A stretch of 9,985 bases of DNA, taken from contig JALHTN010000228.1 in NCBI GenBank assembly GCA_022865865.1, forward strand, positions 1 to 9,985, written 5' to 3'. The position numbers and the translations under genes were made by a program. The DNA is from Anaerolineales bacterium (lineage in GTDB: Bacteria; Chloroflexota; Anaerolineae; Anaerolineales; UBA4823). The notes below the pieces were generated by a model. The model ran no database searches. It was given only the letters and a program-made list of their open reading frames with translations, and was not told the DNA's origin. Below, one piece after another: positions 6,136-9,985 of the stretch (position 1 is the first letter of the stretch; each line of letters begins with the position of its first letter).

Positions 6136-6575
6136 AAGCTCGAACCAGGGCACGCGCCGTCGCTCTGCAAGCACTTTATGAAATAGATATGGTCGATCAC
6201 CCTCCCTTGCTGGTGGTTCATAATCGCTTATCTGCTCATGAGATTGATCAGAACATGGCAGATTTTATCAGTCAGATTGTTGCAGGTGTTTGGCCGATCA
6301 GAAACGATTTAGATCAATTCATTGCTGAGCATGCTCCTGAATGGCCGCTCGAACAGGTTGCGACGATCGACCGCAATATCTTGCGTATTGCTTTATGGGA
6401 GTTTGCTGTCAGCGAAAACATCCCCATCAAAGTTGCCATCAATGAAGCAGTTGAACTCGCAAAAATGTTTGGATCAGATAGCTCTCCCCGGTTTATTAAT
6501 GGTGTTTTGGGTAGTTTAGCTCCCCGGCAAAATGAGATTCGACAATCGCTCCACCATTTGCAAAACCCAATCTAA
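6132..6575 (+). CDS. nusB: Transcription antitermination factor NusB
   Basis: NusB binds boxA RNA with NusE (S10) and suppresses termination, chiefly in rRNA operons. The 147-aa protein has the family features in order: [16 protein letters not shown] (4-19), [13 protein letters not shown] (79-91), [17 protein letters not shown] (97-113) and [10 protein letters not shown] (120-129). It is all-helical in appearance and of typical length (about 130-150). Its ATG overlaps the Asp23-family stop (ATGA), indicating translational coupling. A Tat component gene starts 5 nt after its stop. Confidence 0.95.
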   Translation: MKARTRARAVALQALYEIDMVDHPPLLVVHNRLSAHEIDQNMADFISQIVAGVWPIRNDLDQFIAEHAPEWPLEQVATIDRNILRIALWEFAVSENIPIKVAINEAVELAKMFGSDSSPRFINGVLGSLAPRQNEIRQSLHHLQNPI

Positions 6576-6580
6576 TTATT

Positions 6581-7030
6581 ATGGATATTCTCGGTATTGG
6601 TCCTTTAGAATTGGTCTTAATTTTGATTATTGCATTAATCGTCTTAGGACCTTCGGATATGGTCAAATCCGGTCGTACGATCGGCAAGTTTCTACGCCAG
6701 ATCGTTACCTCCCCAACTTGGCACGCGGTCACCCGCACGTCCACTGAATTACGTAATTTACCTAACAAATTAATTCGTGACGCAGGCCTGGAAGATGATT
6801 TGCGTGAGATTCAGGATGCAACCAAAAAAGCTATCCCCCCTTCTTTGAACAAAGACTTATCCAAGTGGCAGGCAGATATTAATAGCTGGACAACGCCACC
6901 GACGATCGGCAGCCAACCAACTGATGAATCCCAACCGTCAGAGGAAGTCCAACCAATTGAGGAAGTTCAACCAGCAGACGAATCCTCTCAAAACAAAGAA
7001 CCACTAGAAGATCAAGAACAGGCTGATTGA
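6581..7030 (+). CDS. tatA: Sec-independent protein translocase, TatA/TatB family
   Basis: The 149-aa protein has TatA/B architecture: a short N-terminus MDILGIGPLE, one membrane segment (about 9-22), the hinge LGPSDM (22-27), an amphipathic helix with basic residues (about 28-42), and a long hydrophilic tail. Glu10 at the start of the membrane segment resembles TatB (Glu8 in E. coli) more than TatA (usually Gln), so it may be TatB or a dual-function protein. The tail is very acidic and includes four tandem six-residue repeats, QPxxE followed by S or V (112-135). No Shine-Dalgarno sequence precedes the ATG, which lies 5 nt after nusB, so translation probably depends on coupling. Its stop TGA shares one base with the tatC ATG. 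Confidence 0.9.
   Translation: MDILGIGPLELVLILIIALIVLGPSDMVKSGRTIGKFLRQIVTSPTWHAVTRTSTELRNLPNKLIRDAGLEDDLREIQDATKKAIPPSLNKDLSKWQADINSWTTPPTIGSQPTDESQPSEEVQPIEEVQPADESSQNKEPLEDQEQAD
6914..6985 (+). repeat. Four tandem 18-bp in-frame repeats in the tatA tail
   Basis: Four 18-nt units (starting at 6914, 6932, 6950 and 6968) each begin CAACC and encode QPTDES, QPSEEV, QPIEEV and QPADES. Units differ at several bases, so this is an older duplication rather than a fresh array. It adds acidic, proline-spaced residues to the cytoplasmic tail. Confidence 0.8.
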
Positions 7031-7923
7031 TGCGGCTCCTATTGCGAACAATTAGGAATCTAATCCTGCTCCCTTTCCGCTGGCTCCGAACCATGTTCGC
7101 AGAGATCAAATCTTTCCTGTCTGATGAGCCAGAAGACACACCATTGGGGGATTCACTTGGGAAAGCGATGAATAATCCTGAAAGTTTATTGGTTCATGTG
7201 AATGCCCTCCGAAAACATTTAACCAGGGCTGCTATTGTTATGGCGATGGCGACCATCGTGGCATTTGCTTTTGCATCTCAAATAATAGATCTCCTTGCTT
7301 ACTCAGTGGGAGGAATTGAAGAATTGGTTGCCATTGATCCCACCGAACCAATCGGCACCTTCATGCGCGTTTCTTTAATGACAGCTTTCGCAGTCACGCT
7401 TCCTTATTTGATTCTTGAAATATGGTTGTTCATTGCCCCGGGTTTGAGTAGAGATTCACGAGTTTTTGGTTTGTACGCTATTCCAGTCGCGGTGTTATTT
7501 TTTCTGGGGGGGATGGCATTTGCATTTTTTGTATTATTACCTCAAGCGGTCCCGTTTTTAATCAACTTCGGCGGCATAACCAGCCAAATTCGTCCATCTT
7601 CTTATATTCGCTTTGTCACCTCAATCATGTTTTGGCTAGGGATTGCATTTCAATTTCCACTGATCATTTATGTACTGGCAAGAGTTGGTCTCATCAAAGC
7701 CAAGGTGTTAAGCGATAATTGGCGGTTAGCGATAGTGATTATCGCTGTGCTCTCAGCAATGATTACACCGACCATTGATCCCGTAAACATGGCCCTCGTC
7801 ATGGGTCCTATGATTGTTCTATATTTCCTAGGTATTGCTTTAGCTAAAATCGCTGAACGAGCACGTGCTCGATCTCTCAGAGACCAGGAACCATCGCCAG
7901 ACTCAATTACTCCGTCATCTTAA
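7030..7923 (+). CDS. tatC: Sec-independent protein translocase TatC
   Basis: TatC is the six-helix membrane core of the twin-arginine export system that recognises signal peptides. The 297-aa protein has six hydrophobic segments (about 65-90, 112-136, 147-170, 194-216, 231-247, 252-274) and TatC landmarks LRKHL (60-64), EIWLFIAPGL (130-139), FWLGIAFQFPLIIYVLARVG (201-220), LSDNWR (227-232) and MITPTIDPVNMAL (244-256). It has a basic and then acidic N-terminal extension of about 50 residues not found in E. coli TatC. The positions of E. coli Glu15, Glu103 and Glu170 read Ala59, Ser143 and Gln208 by my hand alignment. The ATG at 7030 overlaps the tatA stop by one base; a TTG codon directly before it could be an alternative start. 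It is encoded with the TatA/B gene, as is usual. Confidence 0.92.
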   Translation: MRLLLRTIRNLILLPFRWLRTMFAEIKSFLSDEPEDTPLGDSLGKAMNNPESLLVHVNALRKHLTRAAIVMAMATIVAFAFASQIIDLLAYSVGGIEELVAIDPTEPIGTFMRVSLMTAFAVTLPYLILEIWLFIAPGLSRDSRVFGLYAIPVAVLFFLGGMAFAFFVLLPQAVPFLINFGGITSQIRPSSYIRFVTSIMFWLGIAFQFPLIIYVLARVGLIKAKVLSDNWRLAIVIIAVLSAMITPTIDPVNMALVMGPMIVLYFLGIALAKIAERARARSLRDQEPSPDSITPSS

Positions 7924-7953
7924 GGGAATTTCTTCTTGCTGATTGGAGGTCAC

Positions 7954-8826
7954 ATGCGCTCAAGACGTGCTCTGCTGTATGTGCCAGGCGACGATTTACA
8001 CAAAATCCGGAAAGCGACAACCCTGGATGTGGACTGTGTATGCATGGATCTGGAAGACGGTGTTGCAATTAGCCGCAAGCAAAACGCCAGGAAAACGATA
8101 TCTAACGCACTGCGAACCTTGGATTTTGGTCGTTCAGAGCGCCTGGTGAGGGTAAATCCGGTTGCCTCAACACTCGTTGAAATTGATTTACAGGAAATTC
8201 TCCCCGCCCGACCAGATGGAATTGTCATCCCGAAAGTGACCCATGCTGACCAAATCAGATCGATCAGCGAAAAAATTTCAATTTTTGAAGATGAAAACAA
8301 TTTATCCGTTGATTCAATTATCCTGATCGCGCTTATTGAATCAGCCCAAGGCGTTGTCAATTTAGGATCAGTTTCATCCGCGGACCCTAGATTGGTAGCC
8401 CTCATTTTTGGGGCTGAAGATTTTGCTGCTGATATTGGCGCCCAAAGATCTGAATCAGGTTGGGAAGTGTTTTATGCCAGAAGCGCCGTGGTAACTCATT
8501 GTGCAGCGCACCAACTGCAGGCGATTGATATGGTGAATATCAATTTCCATGACCTCAAAAGTCTCCACGCCCGATCCACCCAGGGAGCCAGAATGGGGTA
8601 TGTAGGAAAACAGGTCATTCACCCCGATCAAGTCCAGATAGTCCAGCAAGCTTTTACGCCTACTGACGAAGAAATCCAGGAAGCCCAAGCCCTGATCGCT
8701 AATTTCAATCAGCACCAGGCAGAAGGTCGGGGTGCTTTTGGCCTGGATGGAATAATGATCGATGCACCAGTAGTTAAATCTGCCCAATCAATCCTTGAAC
8801 GAGCCAGGGCAGCTGGCGTAATTTAG
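7954..8826 (+). CDS. HpcH/HpaI-family CoA ester lyase (CitE-like)
   Basis: The 290-aa protein belongs to the citrate-lyase-beta / malyl-CoA lyase family of TIM-barrel, Mg-dependent C-C lyases. Visible motifs are RRALLYVPGDD (4-14), CMDLEDGV (30-37), RKQNAR (41-46), LVRVNP (64-69), ALIESAQGV (126-134) with metal ligand Glu129, FGAEDFAADIG (152-162) with metal ligand Asp156, GKQVIHPDQV (218-227) and IDAPVVKSAQSILERA (269-284). Without the other citrate lyase subunits nearby, a stand-alone lyase for malyl-CoA, citramalyl-CoA or a similar ester is more likely than CitE proper. The exact substrate cannot be read from the sequence. GGAGG (7945-7949) sets the ATG at 7954. It follows tatC by 30 nt and precedes a thiolase-like gene, hinting at an acyl-CoA pathway. 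Confidence 0.85.
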   Translation: MRSRRALLYVPGDDLHKIRKATTLDVDCVCMDLEDGVAISRKQNARKTISNALRTLDFGRSERLVRVNPVASTLVEIDLQEILPARPDGIVIPKVTHADQIRSISEKISIFEDENNLSVDSIILIALIESAQGVVNLGSVSSADPRLVALIFGAEDFAADIGAQRSESGWEVFYARSAVVTHCAAHQLQAIDMVNINFHDLKSLHARSTQGARMGYVGKQVIHPDQVQIVQQAFTPTDEEIQEAQALIANFNQHQAEGRGAFGLDGIMIDAPVVKSAQSILERARAAGVI

Positions 8827-8862
8827 CAGCATACGCAATTTCAATATATGAGGAGGTCGAAT

Positions 8863-9985
8863 ATGAGCGATCGTGTTGCAATAATTGGGGTTGGATGGTC
8901 GGGATTTCGACCAGTAACACCTGAATATTCCTATAAAGAATTAATGTATGCTGCTGCTCAACGAGCTTACGCTGATGCAGGTGTCAATCCTCGCAAAGAT
9001 ATCGATAGTTTCGTAACCGTTGCTGAAGATTTTCATGAGGGCACCAGCATCTTTGATGAATATACTCCTGACCAATTAGGTGCAGTGCTGAAACCGATGC
9101 ATACTATCAGCGGCGATGGTCTGCATGGTCTGGCGACAGCGTATATGCTCGTGAAAACAGGACAATTTTCGGTGGTAGCGCTTGAAGGACACAGCAAGGC
9201 ATCGAATGCCCTGTCTCATGATGGAATTACTGCATACGCCCAAGATCCTGTCTTAAATCGACCGCTCCGATTAAACACGCATTTCGTGGCCGGTATGGAG
9301 ATGAATCGCTATCTTCATGACACGGGAACGACCCGTGAGCAATGCGCACAGGTCGTCGTAAAAAATCGACGCAACGCACTCGATAACCCTTCAGCACCAT
9401 ATGGAGCCGATTTATCAATAAATGACGTACTTTCCGGTCCACCATTAGCCTCGCCCCTTGGTGCGCGAGAGACAGCCGTACATGCTGATGGAGCGATCGT
9501 GATGGTGCTCGCAAATGAAGAAATGGCAAATTCCTTATCTGATATTCCCATCTGGATTCTCGGTGTTGGCTGGAGCAATGATTCGCCGGCGCTAGAAAAC
9601 CGAGATTGGTCCAGCATGCACTATGTCAAAGAATCAGCCCGCATGGCATACCGCCTGGCCGGGATTCAGGATGCCTCTTTGGCCATCGATTTCGCCGAAG
9701 TGGGTGACCTGTATGCCTACAAAGAACTGCAAACCTTGGAAGCACTCGGGATTTTCAGGCCAGGAGAAGCTGGACCTGCCACTGAAGATGGACTCACCCA
9801 ACGTGAAAGTTCCTTCCCGGTTAATGTTTCAGGTGGATGCTTAGGAATGGGTAACCTGCTTGATGCGAATGGATTAGCAAGAGCTCTCGAGGTAGTCCTA
9901 CAGCTGCGTGGCACTGCCGGTCCCAGGCAACTGGATGGGGTCAGCCTTGGTCTCGCTCAATCCTGGCGCGGCGTTCCCACAGCAA
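8863..9985 (+). CDS. Thiolase-like protein, probably non-thiolytic (truncated by window end)
   Basis: An open frame of 374 codons starts at ATG 8863, 6 nt after a perfect AGGAGG (8851-8856), and runs off the right edge. It has the fold pattern of SCP-x-type thiolases: RVAIIGVGWSGF (4-15), a nucleophile-loop region HTISGDGLHGLATAYML (80-96), VALEGHSKAS (105-114), AEVGDLYAYKELQTLEALG (278-296) and NVSGGCLGMGNLLDANG (321-337), then LQLRGTAG. The nucleophile cysteine position (CASG in thiolases) reads Ser83. The HD of the HDAF-type motif reads Gly281-Asp282, and the GHPxGATG histidine reads Asn331. Ordinary thiolysis or condensation is therefore unlikely. Thiolase-like retro-aldolases and non-catalytic partners of DUF35 (OB-fold) proteins are known relatives. 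The upstream CitE-like gene, 36 nt away, suggests shared acyl-CoA metabolism. Substrate unknown. Confidence 0.83.
   Translation, partial: MSDRVAIIGVGWSGFRPVTPEYSYKELMYAAAQRAYADAGVNPRKDIDSFVTVAEDFHEGTSIFDEYTPDQLGAVLKPMHTISGDGLHGLATAYMLVKTGQFSVVALEGHSKASNALSHDGITAYAQDPVLNRPLRLNTHFVAGMEMNRYLHDTGTTREQCAQVVVKNRRNALDNPSAPYGADLSINDVLSGPPLASPLGARETAVHADGAIVMVLANEEMANSLSDIPIWILGVGWSNDSPALENRDWSSMHYVKESARMAYRLAGIQDASLAIDFAEVGDLYAYKELQTLEALGIFRPGEAGPATEDGLTQRESSFPVNVSGGCLGMGNLLDANGLARALEVVLQLRGTAGPRQLDGVSLGLAQSWRGVPTA

Noticed and set aside
7027..7029. TTG start for tatC one codon upstream of the ATG
   Set aside because: It changes the protein by one residue only. The ATG at 7030 overlapping the tatA stop is the simpler choice.
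7936..7938. TTG start for the CitE-like gene
   Set aside because: The extra residues include the translated Shine-Dalgarno sequence GGAGG, which correctly serves the ATG at 7954.
7950..8787. Minus-strand reading frames opposite the CitE-like gene
   Set aside because: They carry no ribosome site or family motif, and the plus strand has a complete, motif-rich gene.
1..9985. CRISPR arrays, insertion sequences, tRNA or rRNA genes, phage or defence genes
   Set aside because: No direct-repeat and spacer pattern, transposase or terminal inverted repeats, cloverleaf or rRNA-like sequence was seen on either strand. Nearly all bases are accounted for by core genes.

Overview
The window looks like chromosomal DNA from a free-living bacterium. 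It is densely packed with housekeeping genes, has moderate G+C, and shows no sign of mobile DNA. The best guess is a Chloroflexota (Anaerolineae-like) genome. That guess rests on the overall look of the proteins and the gene mix (A-domain-less FtsY, L32 with an intact zinc ribbon, an Asp23-family protein beside nusB, a fused MoaD-MoaE, a divergent TatC, and CitE-like plus thiolase-like genes). It was not confirmed by any search. TGA acts as a stop throughout, and the release factor that reads it (RF2) is encoded here.

Left arm (1-1431, minus strand): a leftward transcription unit moaC - moaD/moaE fusion - thrC. moaC and moaDE overlap by 4 bp. The N-terminal 70 codons of threonine synthase (thrC) start 11 nt after moaDE and run off the left edge. 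The moaC product makes cyclic pyranopterin monophosphate, and the MoaD-MoaE fusion is both halves of molybdopterin synthase. The roughly 170-bp gap to ftsY holds two divergent extended -10 promoters, each 8 nt from its start codon. Both moaC and ftsY mRNAs are therefore predicted to be leaderless.

Centre (1600-4889, plus strand): ftsY (SRP receptor) and prfB (RF2) form a tight pair. prfB is split between two frames by a classical programmed +1 frameshift site (CTT TGA C), so the intact protein is 364 aa. A consensus sigma-70 promoter (TTGACA-17-TATAAT) overlaps the prfB stop codon and drives rpmF (L32) through a 5' leader that begins with a perfect 8-bp hairpin. A second 8-bp hairpin followed by a U-rich stretch lies between rpmF and fabD.

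Right arm (4983-9985, plus strand): fabG, an Asp23-family gene, nusB, tatA/B, tatC, a CitE-like (HpcH/HpaI) lyase and a thiolase-like gene follow one another with gaps of 0-36 nt or overlaps, so they probably form one long operon. fabD and fabG are fatty-acid elongation genes. Asp23-nusB next to lipid genes recalls the accBC-yqhY-nusB order of Firmicutes. tatA/B and tatC encode Tat export components. The last two genes are acyl-CoA enzymes of uncertain substrate, and the last is truncated by the window end.

The points most worth a second look are the thiolase-like protein lacking the canonical catalytic residues, the TatC lacking the glutamates used for twin-arginine recognition in E. coli, the MoaD-MoaE fusion with a buried Gly-Gly, the RF2 frameshift, the paired leaderless promoters, and the hairpins around rpmF and within thrC. 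I found no defence system, CRISPR array, tRNA, rRNA, insertion sequence or phage gene. The window is mostly ordinary core genome.
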